A stretch of 64,000 nt of DNA, taken from positions 310,001 to 374,000 of the forward strand of contig CAYRNY010000002.1 in NCBI GenBank assembly GCA_964425755.1, in the 5' to 3' direction. Below, in pieces: positions 8,637 through 17,809 of this stretch. Numbering within the stretch: the first letter of the stretch is position 1; each line of letters opens with the position of its first letter. The position numbers were made by a program, and so were the translations under genes. Origin of the DNA: CAYRNY01 sp964425755 (GTDB taxonomy: Bacteria > Chloroflexota > Anaerolineae > Aggregatilineales > Aggregatilineaceae). The notes below the pieces were generated by a model that did no database searches, was not told the origin of the DNA, and saw nothing but the letters and a program-made list of their open reading frames with translations.

Positions 8637-11417
8637 ATGGTCACTTCAAACTCAAACTCTGCCTGGCATGCCAAGCCGGTAGACGAGGTGCTGGCAGCGC
8701 TGGAGACGGATGCCGCAAGAGGGCTTTCCGAACGAGAGGCTGCTGTGCGGTTGGAGCAGTACGGGCCGAACGCGCTGCGCGAACAGCCGCGCCCGACATT
8801 CTGGCACCGCCTGCTGGCGCAGTTTCAGAGCTTTGTGATCTACATTTTGATCTTCGCGGCCATTCTCTCAGCCGCATTGGGTGACTGGATCGAAGCGGCG
8901 GCGATCTCGGCGATTGTGCTGCTCAACGCCGCGTTAGGGGTGATCCAGGAGGGCAAGGCAGAGGAAGCACTCGCTGCACTGCGCAAGCTTTCATCGCCGG
9001 ATGCGACGGTGATCCGGGATGGCCGGCAGATGATCGTGCCCGCGGACAACGTTGTGCCGGGGGACATCGTTGTGCTCGAGGCCGGGAATTACATCCCGGC
9101 TGATGCGCGCCTGATTGAAACCGTCAACCTGAAAATCGACGAGGCGTCACTAACTGGAGAATCGGTCGCGGTTGACAAACAGGCACAGGCCCAGGTCCCG
9201 GAAGACGCGATCATCGGCGACCGTAAGAATATGGCCTATATGGGCACGACGACAACTTACGGGCGCGGCAAAGCCGTTATTGTCAGCATTGGCATGCAGA
9301 CCGAGATCGGTAAGATCGCTGACATGATCCAGTCGACTGTCGAAGAGGAAACGCCGCTCCAACGGCGACTGGATCAACTGGGGCGTACCTTGAGCATCGC
9401 AGCCCTGGCGATCTGTTTTTTGGTTGGGGTGGTGATCTTCGGGCGCGAGATGATGGAAGCTGAAGCCCAGTTGCTCGATGCGCTGGAAGATTCGCTGCTG
9501 ACGGCGGTGGCGCTGGCAATTGCCGCCGTGCCGGAAGGGCTGCCCGCGATTGTGACGATCAACCTGGCGATCGGGATGCGCGAGATGATCCGGCGCAACG
9601 TCCTGATCCGGCGGCTGCCCGCCGTCGAGACATTGGGCAGCGCATCGGCGATCTGTTCTGACAAGACCGGCACATTGACCCAAAACGAGATGACGGCGGT
9701 TAAGCTTTACGTCGATGGTGGTTTTCTGGAGATCAGTGGGCAGGGATATACTCCTGAAGGCACGATCCATCGCGACAGTGAGCCTGTCGATCCGCAGACG
9801 CTGCCGGACACGCAACGGCTATTGCTGGCGGGGATGCTGGCAAGTGACGCAAGACTGGAAGCGGATGACCACAACGGGCATCGCGATTACCGCATGCTAG
9901 GCGACCCGACCGAAGGCGCGCTCGTCGTGGCTGCGGCGAAAGCCGGCTTATGGCGGCATGAGGCAGAGCGAGAGTTCCCGCGTGTGAACGAGATTCCGTT
10001 CGACTCGACCCGCAAACGCATGAGCACGCTGCATACCAATCCCGACGGCGACGGTTATATCGTCTTCACGAAGGGCGCGCCGGAGATCGTGCTGGAGTAT
10101 TGCACCGCCATCCTTGAGCAAGGGCAGTGTGTTCCAATTACAGATGCGCACCGCGAAACGATCCGGCAGATTAATCACGAGATGGCAAACCAGGCGTTAC
10201 GCGTATTGGCCGTGGCGCAGCGCCAGCTCGATGATATACCTGCTGAGCTGACACCGGAGACCATCGAACAGCAATTAACCCTGATCGGCCTGATCGCCAT
10301 GATCGATCCGGCACGGCCAGAAGTGGCACCGGCGATTGAAAAGGCGCGGCATGCGGGCATCCGTACCGTGATGGTAACGGGCGACTATCCCGACACGGCA
10401 CGTGCGATCGCGGCCCAGATCGGGCTGCTGCGTAACAGCGGGCACATTTTGCACGGGGCCGACCTGGAGCAGATGACTGATGCCGACCTGGCACGTGAGA
10501 TCGAACAGGTGGATGTGTTCGCGCGGGTGTCGCCGGAGCACAAGGTGCGCATCGTGGAGGCATTCCGCGCGCGCGACCATGTGGTGGCGATGACCGGCGA
10601 CGGGGTCAACGATGCGCCGGCGTTGAAGCGCGCGAGTATCGGCGTGGCGATGGGCATCACGGGGACCGATGTGTCCAAAGAAACCGCCGATATGGTACTG
10701 ACCGATGACAACTACGTGAGCATCGTCTCGGCGGTGGAACAGGGCCGCGTGATCTATTCGAATATCCGCAAATTCGTGTTCTTCTTGCTGAGCTGCAATC
10801 TCGCGGAGATCGCGGTGATTTTCCTGGCGACGTTGGCGGGCACGCCCCCACCGCTCACACCGATCCAACTGCTATGGCTGAATCTAATTACGGATGGCGC
10901 GCCCGCGTTGGCGTTGGGCGTGGAGAAGGGCGATCCGGATATTATGGACCAGCCCCCGCGTCCGGTCCACGAACCAATCATCAACCGGGACATGCGGATC
11001 GGGATGGTGATTCAGACGATCGTCAAAACAGCGGTCACGTTGGGCGCATTTGCATTAGGCCATTATCTGAGGCCAGATGATGGCTGGATGCTAGCGCGCA
11101 CCATGGCGTTCATCACGCTCTCGATGTCTGAACTGACTCGCGCGTATACTGCGCGGTCAGAACTGTACGCCCTACACAAAATAGGCTTCTTCACCAACCG
11201 GTTCATGCAGTATGCTGTAGGGACTTCCGTCGCGTTGCTCCTGCTGGTGGTGTATGTGCCGTTCTTAGCCGATATCTTTGATACGGTGCCGCTGACAGGC
11301 GTACACTGGCTGTACCTGCTGCCGTTGATCTTCCTGCCTGCAATCGTGGCGGAGATGACGAAATGGTACCTGCGTATACAACACAGGCGGGAGTGGGCGG
11401 CACAACCAGGCGTGTGA
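8637..11417 (+). CDS. P2A-type calcium-transporting ATPase (SERCA/PMCA-like)
   Basis: Cation-exporting P-type ATPase of 926 residues. It has a cation ATPase N-terminal domain, the actuator loop DEASLTGES, the phosphorylation motif DKTGTLTQNEM and the hinge TGDGVNDAPAL. Membrane segments carry residues matching the SERCA calcium site: Glu in PEGLPA (M4), Asn and Glu in CNLAEIAVIF (M5), and Asn, Thr and Asp in NLITDGAPALALG (M6). This favours calcium over sodium/potassium or heavy metals. I chose the ATG at 8637 because conserved sequence begins there (HAKPVDEVLAALETD) and AGAAGG lies upstream. An in-frame ATG at 8541 would add 32 unconserved residues. It is transcribed divergently from the repair operon. 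Confidence 0.92.
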   Translation: MVTSNSNSAWHAKPVDEVLAALETDAARGLSEREAAVRLEQYGPNALREQPRPTFWHRLLAQFQSFVIYILIFAAILSAALGDWIEAAAISAIVLLNAALGVIQEGKAEEALAALRKLSSPDATVIRDGRQMIVPADNVVPGDIVVLEAGNYIPADARLIETVNLKIDEASLTGESVAVDKQAQAQVPEDAIIGDRKNMAYMGTTTTYGRGKAVIVSIGMQTEIGKIADMIQSTVEEETPLQRRLDQLGRTLSIAALAICFLVGVVIFGREMMEAEAQLLDALEDSLLTAVALAIAAVPEGLPAIVTINLAIGMREMIRRNVLIRRLPAVETLGSASAICSDKTGTLTQNEMTAVKLYVDGGFLEISGQGYTPEGTIHRDSEPVDPQTLPDTQRLLLAGMLASDARLEADDHNGHRDYRMLGDPTEGALVVAAAKAGLWRHEAEREFPRVNEIPFDSTRKRMSTLHTNPDGDGYIVFTKGAPEIVLEYCTAILEQGQCVPITDAHRETIRQINHEMANQALRVLAVAQRQLDDIPAELTPETIEQQLTLIGLIAMIDPARPEVAPAIEKARHAGIRTVMVTGDYPDTARAIAAQIGLLRNSGHILHGADLEQMTDADLAREIEQVDVFARVSPEHKVRIVEAFRARDHVVAMTGDGVNDAPALKRASIGVAMGITGTDVSKETADMVLTDDNYVSIVSAVEQGRVIYSNIRKFVFFLLSCNLAEIAVIFLATLAGTPPPLTPIQLLWLNLITDGAPALALGVEKGDPDIMDQPPRPVHEPIINRDMRIGMVIQTIVKTAVTLGAFALGHYLRPDDGWMLARTMAFITLSMSELTRAYTARSELYALHKIGFFTNRFMQYAVGTSVALLLLVVYVPFLADIFDTVPLTGVHWLYLLPLIFLPAIVAEMTKWYLRIQHRREWAAQPGV

Positions 11418-11487
11418 TATTGGCACTTGAGCATTACCCTGGTGCGATTTGCCTGGATGATGCTCGATCGTATGCGGAAAGCCGGGC

Positions 11488-12411
11488 ATGAAAGCGTTTT
11501 ACGCCGACCAGTTTGTACTGCCACTTCCGGAGGGTCATCGTTTCCCTATGCGCAAGTACGCGCTGCTGCGTGAAGCGTTGATCGCGCAGCGGATTCTGCG
11601 GCCCGAGATGCTATACGTTCCAGATGCGGCGACCGATAGCGAATTGTTGCGCGTGCACAGCCGGGGCTACTTGCATAAGGTTGTTTCGGGCATGTTGAGT
11701 GAAAAGGAAATCCGGCGCATGGGGTTTCCCTGGTCGCCGCAGTTGGTTGAACGTTCGCGGCGTTCGGTGGGCGGGACGATCAGCGCATGCCGCGCGGCTT
11801 TGACCGAACCGGGGCGCATCGCCGCAAATCTCGCAGGCGGCACGCATCACGCGCATCCTGACTTTGGCGCGGGATTTTGCGTCTTCAACGACGTCGCGGT
11901 AGCAGCGCGGGCCATGCAAGCCGAAGAGCTGGCAGCGCGCGTTACGGTGCTGGATTGCGACGTACACCAGGGGGATGGCACCGCCGCGATTTTCGCGAAT
12001 GATGAGTCGGTGTTCACGTTTTCGATTCACGGCGAGCAGAATTTCCCGTTTCGCAAGCAACAGAGCGATCTAGACATTGGCCTGGATGACGGGGCGAACG
12101 ACGATACGTACCTTTCGGCGTTGCGGTATGGCGTCACCCTGGCGCTGGACCTGTCCGGACCGGAGCTAGTGATCTATCTTGCCGGAGCCGACCCGTTTGA
12201 AGGCGACCGGCTGGGGCGATTATGCCTGACCCGGCGGGGTCTTGCTGAGCGTGACCGGTTTGTGCTGACAACGTGCCGAGAACGCAATATCCCGGTTGCG
12301 GTCGTGATGTCCGGCGGGTACGCGCGGGTAGTGGATGATATCGTGGCGCTCCACGCGCAGACGATCCAGATCGCCAGCACGATCGCCAGTGACCAGCGGC
12401 TGGGACTCTGA
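11488..12411 (+). CDS. Histone deacetylase family protein, class IV (HDAC11)-like
   Basis: A zinc-dependent amidohydrolase of the arginase-deacetylase fold, 307 residues. The active-site pair His120-His121 is in AGGTHHAHPDFGAGFC. Zinc ligands Asp158 and His160 lie in LDCDVHQGDGT, and the third Asp is in LAGADPFEGDRLG. The C-terminal VMSGGYAR supplies the transition-state tyrosine. The GDRLGRL stretch and the SGGYARVVDDIVALH ending resemble the class IV branch more than AcuC. In bacteria such enzymes deacylate small molecules, polyamines or proteins; the substrate here is unknown. The gene follows the calcium ATPase by 70 bases on the same strand and may be cotranscribed. A hairpin follows at 12435. 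Confidence 0.88.
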   Translation: MKAFYADQFVLPLPEGHRFPMRKYALLREALIAQRILRPEMLYVPDAATDSELLRVHSRGYLHKVVSGMLSEKEIRRMGFPWSPQLVERSRRSVGGTISACRAALTEPGRIAANLAGGTHHAHPDFGAGFCVFNDVAVAARAMQAEELAARVTVLDCDVHQGDGTAAIFANDESVFTFSIHGEQNFPFRKQQSDLDIGLDDGANDDTYLSALRYGVTLALDLSGPELVIYLAGADPFEGDRLGRLCLTRRGLAERDRFVLTTCRERNIPVAVVMSGGYARVVDDIVALHAQTIQIASTIASDQRLGL

Positions 12412-12434
12412 GCGCCGTTAGCGGATAAAAGGTC

Positions 12435-12464
12435 GAGCGTCGCGTGTGGGGAAACGCGACGCTC
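12435..12464. terminator. Strong hairpin between convergent genes
   Basis: A perfect 11-bp inverted repeat, GAGCGTCGCGT and ACGCGACGCTC, encloses an 8-base loop. It lies 23 bases after the deacetylase stop and 112 bases beyond the zinc-ribbon gene read from the other side. There is no immediate T tract on either strand, so termination efficiency is uncertain. The position between converging genes supports a terminator role. Confidence 0.5.
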
Positions 12465-12576
12465 TAGCGGGTGGGGTGGTGGGATGTCCTGTACGGACTA
12501 TTGACGACAGTATAAAAAACTTATAGAAAATTGTCAAGTAGTTGTAAGCAGTCAAAAAAACGCAGACCGCGTAACA

Positions 12577-13299
12577 TTAGGTTTCAGCGCGCTGAACCAA
12601 CACCTCAACCACGGCGGCGACAAGCTGCGCATCAAGCTGATCCCAGGTGTTCAACCCGCGATACTGACGCGGTTCGTTGGGGGTGTTTAGCACAAGTGTC
12701 CAGGCTTGATCATCATAGTCAATGCGTTGAATGCTGTTCAGGCGGTGTGACCAGTCGCGTCGTTGGCCCAACAGGTGTAGTTTTTGATCGGTCACGTAGA
12801 ACTTACCGGAGTCGAGCACGGCTCCCTGATCCGGACGTACCAGCAGGCCCGGTGGGGGCGCTTCCTGGAACGTCACGCCTTTGAGCGTCAGGTAGACCTC
12901 TTCAGTGGGGCTCATCAGGGGTGGCGGGGGATCCAGCGGTGTGGGGTGCAGCCAGCTTAGATCGCCCTGAGCAATCTGTTCTCTGCGCTGGCGCTGAACG
13001 TAGCCATTGGTGCTGATCGCCAGCGCGTCTTCAGCCGAGAGCCAGCCCGCTTCGCCCAGATGTATCGCGACATAGTAGTATTCCGGGTCCGGATTCACGC
13101 GCCGGTAACGGATGCGCCAGTGATCGGGGTCATCCCCTGCGATGTCCAGCAGCGCTACCGATTCGCAGTGCGTGCATTTCAGCAGCGGATAGTCACTACC
13201 AAACCCGAGAAACTTCCGCCCTTCAGTCAGCACGGTGGTGCCGTCCTGATGGCAATACAAGCAGCCCTTCAGGGGCGGAATGGGCGCAGCATCAGCCAT
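12577..13299 (-). CDS. Conserved hypothetical protein with N-terminal zinc ribbon
   Basis: A 240-residue soluble protein that I do not recognise by name. Residues 13-16 (CLYC) and a second pair near residues 42-45 (CTHC) form a typical four-cysteine zinc ribbon. The ribbon is followed by an aromatic-rich region (RIRYRRVNPDPEYYYVA). The C-terminal half includes VYLTLKGVTFQEAP, KFYVTDQKLHLLGQRRDW and INSIQRIDY-like text, reminiscent of a small PH/GRAM-like beta domain in which a membrane- or ligand-binding fold follows. That reading is tentative. It ends before a hairpin-rich gap and lies 8 bases after trpS on the same strand, so it is probably cotranscribed with trpS. Confidence 0.7.
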   Translation of the reverse strand: MADAAPIPPLKGCLYCHQDGTTVLTEGRKFLGFGSDYPLLKCTHCESVALLDIAGDDPDHWRIRYRRVNPDPEYYYVAIHLGEAGWLSAEDALAISTNGYVQRQRREQIAQGDLSWLHPTPLDPPPPLMSPTEEVYLTLKGVTFQEAPPPGLLVRPDQGAVLDSGKFYVTDQKLHLLGQRRDWSHRLNSIQRIDYDDQAWTLVLNTPNEPRQYRGLNTWDQLDAQLVAAVVEVLVQRAET

Positions 13300-13307
13300 C
13301 GCGCAAT

Positions 13308-14345
13308 CTACAGCCTCCGGTGCGGTCTCATGAAGCCCATCTTCTCGCGGGCTGCGGCGAGCGTCTCGTTGGCCACATCCGCCGCGCGTTCAGCCCCCTG
13401 TGCGAGCAGGTCATCGATAAACCCTTCTTCACTGGTCAGTTCATTGTAACGCGCCTGAATTGGTTCCAGCGCGGTGTTGACTACGGCCACCAGTTCCTTC
13501 TTGAGATCGCCATAGCCGCGTGCATGTTCAAAATGCTTCACAACGGCATCGCGATCCATTTCGGTGAGGGCTGCGAAGATCTCCAACAGGTTGTTGACCC
13601 CGGCGCGTTCCGGATCGTCGCTGAAGGCGATTTCACGCCCGGAGTCGGTCACTGCGCGCATGATCTTTTTCTTCACGCGGTCCGGCGGATCGAGCAAATA
13701 CACGGCATGGTATTCTGAGTCCGTGTAGCTCTTGCTCATCTTGGCGGTGGGATCATCCAGTCCTTTGATGCGCGCGCCGGAGAGGGGGATCATCGCCTCA
13801 GGAATGGTGAACGTCTCGCCGAAAAGGTGGTTGAAGCGCTGCGCAACATCACGCGTGAGCTCAAGGTGCTGGCGTTGGTCTTCCCCCACCGGGACAACAT
13901 CCGCCTGGTAGAGCAGAATATCAGACGCCATCAGCACCGGGTAATCCAGCAGGCCGGCGCTGACCGAATCAGCCTGTTGCTTATTCGCTTTGTCCTTGAA
14001 TTGTGTCATGCGGTTGAGCCAGCCAAGCGGCGTGACGCAGTTCAACAGCCAGGTTAGCTCGCTGTGAGCCGGCACGTGGGATTGCACGAAAATCGTGGAG
14101 ACTTCGGGATCGATGCCGCAAGCCAGATAAAGCGCCGCGACTTCACGTGTTTTCTGGCGCAGTTCCTCCGGCGCGTATGGCACGGTGATCGCGTGCAGGT
14201 CAACCACGCAGAAAAAGCTCTCATAGTGCTGCTGTTCGCGGGCCCACTGTTTCAGCGCGCCAACATAATTGCCGATCGTGAGGTTACCCGATGGCTGCAC
14301 GCCTGACAGGACGCGTTTACGCTGTTTTGAGCCGTTGTTGCCCAT
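13308..14345 (-). CDS. trpS: Tryptophan-tRNA ligase
   Basis: Class I aminoacyl-tRNA synthetase of 345 residues, the normal length for bacterial TrpRS. The nucleotide-binding signature SGVQPSGNLTIGNYVGAL near the N-terminus includes TIGN, the TrpRS version of HIGH. KMSKS is present as TAKMSKSYTDSE. The GEDQRQHLELTRDVAQRFN segment is also characteristic. The enzyme charges tRNA-Trp in the cytoplasm. The start ATG (14345-14343) has GAAGG about ten bases upstream. I looked for a T-box leader in the gap to the tRNA gene upstream and saw none. The zinc-ribbon gene follows directly. Confidence 0.96.
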   Translation of the reverse strand: MGNNGSKQRKRVLSGVQPSGNLTIGNYVGALKQWAREQQHYESFFCVVDLHAITVPYAPEELRQKTREVAALYLACGIDPEVSTIFVQSHVPAHSELTWLLNCVTPLGWLNRMTQFKDKANKQQADSVSAGLLDYPVLMASDILLYQADVVPVGEDQRQHLELTRDVAQRFNHLFGETFTIPEAMIPLSGARIKGLDDPTAKMSKSYTDSEYHAVYLLDPPDRVKKKIMRAVTDSGREIAFSDDPERAGVNNLLEIFAALTEMDRDAVVKHFEHARGYGDLKKELVAVVNTALEPIQARYNELTSEEGFIDDLLAQGAERAADVANETLAAAREKMGFMRPHRRL

Positions 14346-14473
14346 GAATCTATAACCTTCGTTGTGTTCGGAGTATGGCGAATGCGTCTAATGATCAGCG
14401 TTGGATTGTAACATTGCCCCACATGCAGGGCAACCCGACGAGAAAGGGCCTGTGCCGGTGGCGCAGACCCTTC

Positions 14474-14549
14474 TGGTGCCGCCGGCAGGATTCGAACCCG
14501 CGACGCCTGGTTTCGAAGACCAGCGCTCTATCCACTGAGCTACGGCGGC
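14474..14549 (-). tRNA. tRNA-Arg (anticodon UCG)
   Basis: Minus-strand tRNA of 76 bases with encoded CCA. The acceptor stem GCCGCCG pairs with CGGCGGC. The D arm has GCTC and GAGC. The anticodon stem CTGGT/ACCAG encloses CTTCGAA, giving anticodon TCG (reads CGA). The T arm has GCGGG, TTCGAAT and CCTGC. All stems close, with one wobble pair in the T stem. Confidence 0.97.
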
Positions 14550-14576
14550 GTAACGTCGCAGTGTATGACCTGATAG

Positions 14577-14605
14577 ATACTACCATGTTCAGGGGGCACA
14601 ATCAA
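14577..14605 (-). promoter_or_regulatory. Predicted promoter of tRNA-Arg(UCG)
   Basis: On the minus strand TTGATT (14605-14600) and TAGTAT (14582-14577) are separated by exactly 17 bases. The -10 lies 27 bases upstream of the mature tRNA 5' end. The -35 box overlaps the last codons of the preceding minus-strand gene. Confidence 0.45.
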
Positions 14606-15060
14606 CGGTCAATCAGTGAAGTCCCCGGCTGGCCGTTCGCGAGCAAGAGTTGTTTATTTCGCCGGGTAATTGCCAGCCCTAACGTGTTTCCAACATGTGC
14701 CTGAATCGTTTCAGATTCGTGTAACAGCCGGCGAATGTCGGTAGCCAGATCGTGCTGCTGGTGTGTGATGTCGTCTTCATCACTTGGCGCGTCCGGTGCG
14801 CTGTTTTTCTGGAGATGGTGGTAGGCGATCGCCAGGTTGTTGCAGGTGCGAGCGTAGCCCAGCATGTCTCTGTGTTGTTCGAGTAGATCAATGGCTGAGA
14901 GCATGTAGCGCACGGCTGCCGCTGGGTTACCCTGCGCATCGACAATCTGGCCCAGGAGCGCCAGTATGCGCGGGCGGTTGGGGTGCTGGTCGGGGAGTTG
15001 TTCGAGCGCGTGCAAGACGGCGTCGAACTGAAGCCGGGGGCGATATGAGAACGAAACCAT
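14602..15060 (-). CDS. Hypothetical TPR-like protein
   Basis: A 152-residue soluble protein without a named family. Residues 10-80 form two or three degenerate tetratricopeptide-like helical hairpins (RILALLGQIVDAQGNPAAAV and YARTCNNLAIAYHHLQKN). A short acidic linker follows (SDEDD), then a helical stretch with ETIQAHVGNTLGLAITRRNK. TPR hairpins normally mediate protein binding. The ATG at 15060 has no clear Shine-Dalgarno sequence, so the start is uncertain. It lies about 100 bases downstream of the unknown gene at 15161 on the same strand. The translated text is plausible for coding sequence, but I cannot support a function. Confidence 0.6.
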   Translation of the reverse strand: MVSFSYRPRLQFDAVLHALEQLPDQHPNRPRILALLGQIVDAQGNPAAAVRYMLSAIDLLEQHRDMLGYARTCNNLAIAYHHLQKNSAPDAPSDEDDITHQQHDLATDIRRLLHESETIQAHVGNTLGLAITRRNKQLLLANGQPGTSLIDR

Positions 15061-15160
15061 CGGATCACCAGACAGGCCGGCAGGTTGCCGCTTTGTTGAT
15101 CAGTGAGTGGTAACTCCACAAAAATGGGCGGGGAGTTCCCGATGGCGTGGCCCGGACCCG

Positions 15161-15994
15161 TTACCAGCTCGCATCAGGGAATGTACACACGCATGCATCT
15201 ACGCCAACGCGTTTGTACATTTGCACACCGGCGAACGGGCGGTCGAGTATGCCGTCATGGATAGCCCATGACCGCCCGGATATGGTGCGCCACGCGTCCG
15301 GATGGCGAAAAGGCGTGCTGCCGTCCAACCGGGCATGCAGTCGCTGGCCGGGCATGAAGTCTGCGTGAATCGTTTGCATGTGCTGCAAACCGCGCGAGTA
15401 AGCGAATCCGTAGCGTTCAAACGTGATCGCGTTGTGATAAAACAGGGGCTCGATAAAAAACAAGTTGTGTCCCATCTGCGACACGAACTGCTCGAACACC
15501 GGCACCGCTGTGCGGAAGATGCGTAACCCGTTGCGGACCTGACCCGGCACCAGTCCGGCCTGGAACGCGCGAATTTCTTCGGGAAGGTTGCGCTCTTCGA
15601 TGCCGAGTTGTGTCGATCTGCCGTTTTCATCCACGTCAATGTTAAAGCGCGGTGAGGCCGGATCGTTGACGACGGCCAGCATGACGATCAACTGCGAGTT
15701 GAACGTATCCCCCATGTGCAGGTACAACGCGGGTTCCATCGATTCAGGAACGTTATAGACTGAAATCTCAACCACGCTGCTGCCTGCCGGGCATCGCAGC
15801 TCGACCACCTCGCTGCCGCGCACCGTGAGCGTGTCGCGATCGATGTTGAACATCTCGAACGCCCAATCGGGGATCAACGTCTGGTAGATCGCGCGTTTCT
15901 GCTCGCGCGGCAGATCGTTGATCTCCCGGATGGAACCCGGCCAGGGGGTTGGAGCCCCGGTAGGGGGGCGCGTTCGTCGCCATCGGCGAAACAC
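15161..15994 (-). CDS. Conserved hypothetical protein
   Basis: A 277-residue protein I do not recognise. There is no signal peptide or membrane span; the first 20 residues are basic and proline-rich (FRRWRRTRPPTG). The body is predicted to be mixed beta (RGSEVVELRCPAGSSVVEIS, PALYLHMGDTFNSQLIVML) with a DVDENGRSTQLG segment and a helical middle. The start is a GTG at 15994. The likely ribosome site AGGATAA overlaps the stop codon of smpB, which indicates translational coupling to smpB. The smpB and protease neighbours suggest only cotranscription, not function. Confidence 0.7.
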   Translation of the reverse strand: MFRRWRRTRPPTGAPTPWPGSIREINDLPREQKRAIYQTLIPDWAFEMFNIDRDTLTVRGSEVVELRCPAGSSVVEISVYNVPESMEPALYLHMGDTFNSQLIVMLAVVNDPASPRFNIDVDENGRSTQLGIEERNLPEEIRAFQAGLVPGQVRNGLRIFRTAVPVFEQFVSQMGHNLFFIEPLFYHNAITFERYGFAYSRGLQHMQTIHADFMPGQRLHARLDGSTPFRHPDAWRTISGRSWAIHDGILDRPFAGVQMYKRVGVDACVCTFPDASW

Positions 15995-16002
15995 GATACC
16001 GG

Positions 16003-16461
16003 TTATCCTCGCTCTCGCAGCGCGCGTTCGATCTGACGTTTGCTGGTTTTTTCGCGTAATGCCTGGCGCTTGTCGTACTTCTTTTTGCCGCGTGCAAGCG
16101 CGATCTCAACTTTTGCCAACCCGCGCTTCAGATACAACATCGTCGGGATCACGGTCAGGCCCTTCTCCTGGATGCTGGACATGATGCGGTTGATCTCGCG
16201 GCGATGGAGCAATAGCTTCCGCGGGCGTAACGGGTCGTGGGTGTAAACCCCGGCCTGATCGTAGGGGGCAATGTGCGTGTTCAGAAGCCACAGTTCGCCA
16301 TCGCGGGGCCGAACAAAACCTTCACGCAGGTTCACGCGTCCCGCGCGGATCGATTTGATCTCGGACCCGGTCAATGCCAACCCGGCTTCATAGGTGTCAA
16401 GGATCTCATAATCGTGCCGTGCTTTGCGATTGCGCGTCACGATTTTGATGTTTTCACTCAC
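16003..16461 (-). CDS. smpB: SsrA-binding protein SmpB
   Basis: A 152-residue SmpB of normal length. It binds tmRNA and brings it to stalled ribosomes for trans-translation. Family signatures are visible: NRKARHDYEILDTYEAGLAL, TGSEIKSIRAGRVNLREGFV, LLNTHIAPY and RPRKLLLHRREI. The C-terminal tail KKKYDKRQALREKTSKRQ is basic, as expected for the tail that mimics mRNA. It starts with GTG, 6 bases after the stop of the upstream S41 protease. The tmRNA gene itself is not in this window. Confidence 0.96.
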   Translation of the reverse strand: MSENIKIVTRNRKARHDYEILDTYEAGLALTGSEIKSIRAGRVNLREGFVRPRDGELWLLNTHIAPYDQAGVYTHDPLRPRKLLLHRREINRIMSSIQEKGLTVIPTMLYLKRGLAKVEIALARGKKKYDKRQALREKTSKRQIERALRERG

Positions 16462-16467
16462 GGTCGA

Positions 16468-17754
16468 TCACTCACTTTCCGGTATGGTTTCGTCATGCAT
16501 TGGGCCGGACGCATCCGCGACAAGGGTAGGCGCAATGATATCGCGTTCCGCGAAATAGTCGAGCGCAGCCTGGATCACCGGGTCATCTTCCGGAGAAGCT
16601 TCTTCGTCCGGGGTGACCTCAATATCCGGTGTCAAGCCCTGGCCCTGGATCGGTGTTTCGTTTGGCGTGAACCACAGTGCGACAGTCAGGTGAAGCTGCG
16701 ATCCATCCGCCAGATCGTACACATGCTGCACGGACCCCTTGCCGAACGTCGGTGTGCCGATCAAAGTCGCCCGGTCGCGGTCCTGCAGCGCACCGGCGAC
16801 GACTTCTGAGGCGCTCGCGCTCCCGCCGTCGATCAGAACGACCAATGGGAGTGTCTCCGCGATCTGTCCGTCGGTGGAGTGATATTCGCGGTTATCACCC
16901 GAACGGCTGCGCTGTGTAAGCACCGGTCCCGCGTCCAGAAAGAGGTCGCTGACGCTGATGGCCTGGTCCAGCAAGCCGCCAGGGTTGCCACGCAAGTCAA
17001 CGATCAACGCTTGCGCCCCCGCTGCCAACAGCTCCGCGACGTTTTCGCGGAGTTGTGCTGTAGCTCTGCTGTTGAAGCTAAACAGCCGCACATAGCCTGC
17101 TTCACCATACATGGTAGCATACACCGTCGGCAGTTCAACCCTCGTCCGTGTGATGTCAACCGAAAACTCCTCACCGGTTGAAGGACGATAAACCCTCAAC
17201 GAGACGGGCGATCCGATCGTGCCGCGCAGCAACGCGACTGCATCTTCCAGCCTGTAACCGGTGATGTCCGTGCCATCGATGCTGCGCAAGACGTCACCGG
17301 CTTTCAGCCCGGCTTTCTCAGCCGGATAATCGTTGAACGGCAGGGTGATGACAAGCTGCCCTTCAGCATTCTGGTTGACGTAAGCCCCGATGCCGCCGAA
17401 CTCACCGGCGGTTGCCTGCCGGTTGAATTCGGCCTGCAGCGGCGGTGCCAGAAACGTGTACGGGTCCTCAACGGTCGCGAGCAATCCTTGAAGGGCCCCT
17501 CGAATCAACCGCTCATCTTCGGGCAGTCCGTAGTAATATTCGTCCTCCAGAACGTCCCAGCTCTGCCAGAAAATCTGAAACTGCTCGTTGTTGTGTGGCG
17601 AATCGTTGGCGTGGGCAAACCAGATGCCTGCCATAAAAGCCAGGGCAGCGGTCACCATCACGAGCGCCAGCACGCGTGCATACTGGGGGTTGTTCAACTT
17701 ATTGCCTTGTGGTCCCGCCTCGCGGTGGGTCTTTGCCGGTACATCCATTGACAT
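16468..17754 (-). CDS. S41 family C-terminal processing peptidase
   Basis: A 428-residue membrane-anchored serine protease. A single N-terminal membrane segment (about residues 27-47, ARVLALVMVTAALAFMAGIW) is followed by a helical region, a PDZ domain (GIGAYVNQNAEGQLVITLPF and KAGDVLRSIDGTDI) and the S41 catalytic domain. The Ser-Lys dyad is intact: Ser in IDGGSASASEV and Lys in FGKGSVQ. The C-terminal tail is acidic. These enzymes trim the C-termini of exported proteins. The gene stands directly downstream of a second S41 gene with the same architecture, which points to a tandem duplication. smpB follows at 6 bases. Confidence 0.93.
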   Translation of the reverse strand: MSMDVPAKTHREAGPQGNKLNNPQYARVLALVMVTAALAFMAGIWFAHANDSPHNNEQFQIFWQSWDVLEDEYYYGLPEDERLIRGALQGLLATVEDPYTFLAPPLQAEFNRQATAGEFGGIGAYVNQNAEGQLVITLPFNDYPAEKAGLKAGDVLRSIDGTDITGYRLEDAVALLRGTIGSPVSLRVYRPSTGEEFSVDITRTRVELPTVYATMYGEAGYVRLFSFNSRATAQLRENVAELLAAGAQALIVDLRGNPGGLLDQAISVSDLFLDAGPVLTQRSRSGDNREYHSTDGQIAETLPLVVLIDGGSASASEVVAGALQDRDRATLIGTPTFGKGSVQHVYDLADGSQLHLTVALWFTPNETPIQGQGLTPDIEVTPDEEASPEDDPVIQAALDYFAERDIIAPTLVADASGPMHDETIPESE

Positions 17755-17809
17755 TCGCTTACGCTACTTTCGCTTGATTTTCGTCTACGACACATCACGG
17801 GGAATCGCA

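Noticed and set aside
14346..14473. T-box leader upstream of trpS
   Set aside because: No conserved T-box sequence or terminator/antiterminator pair was visible in the gap to the tRNA gene.
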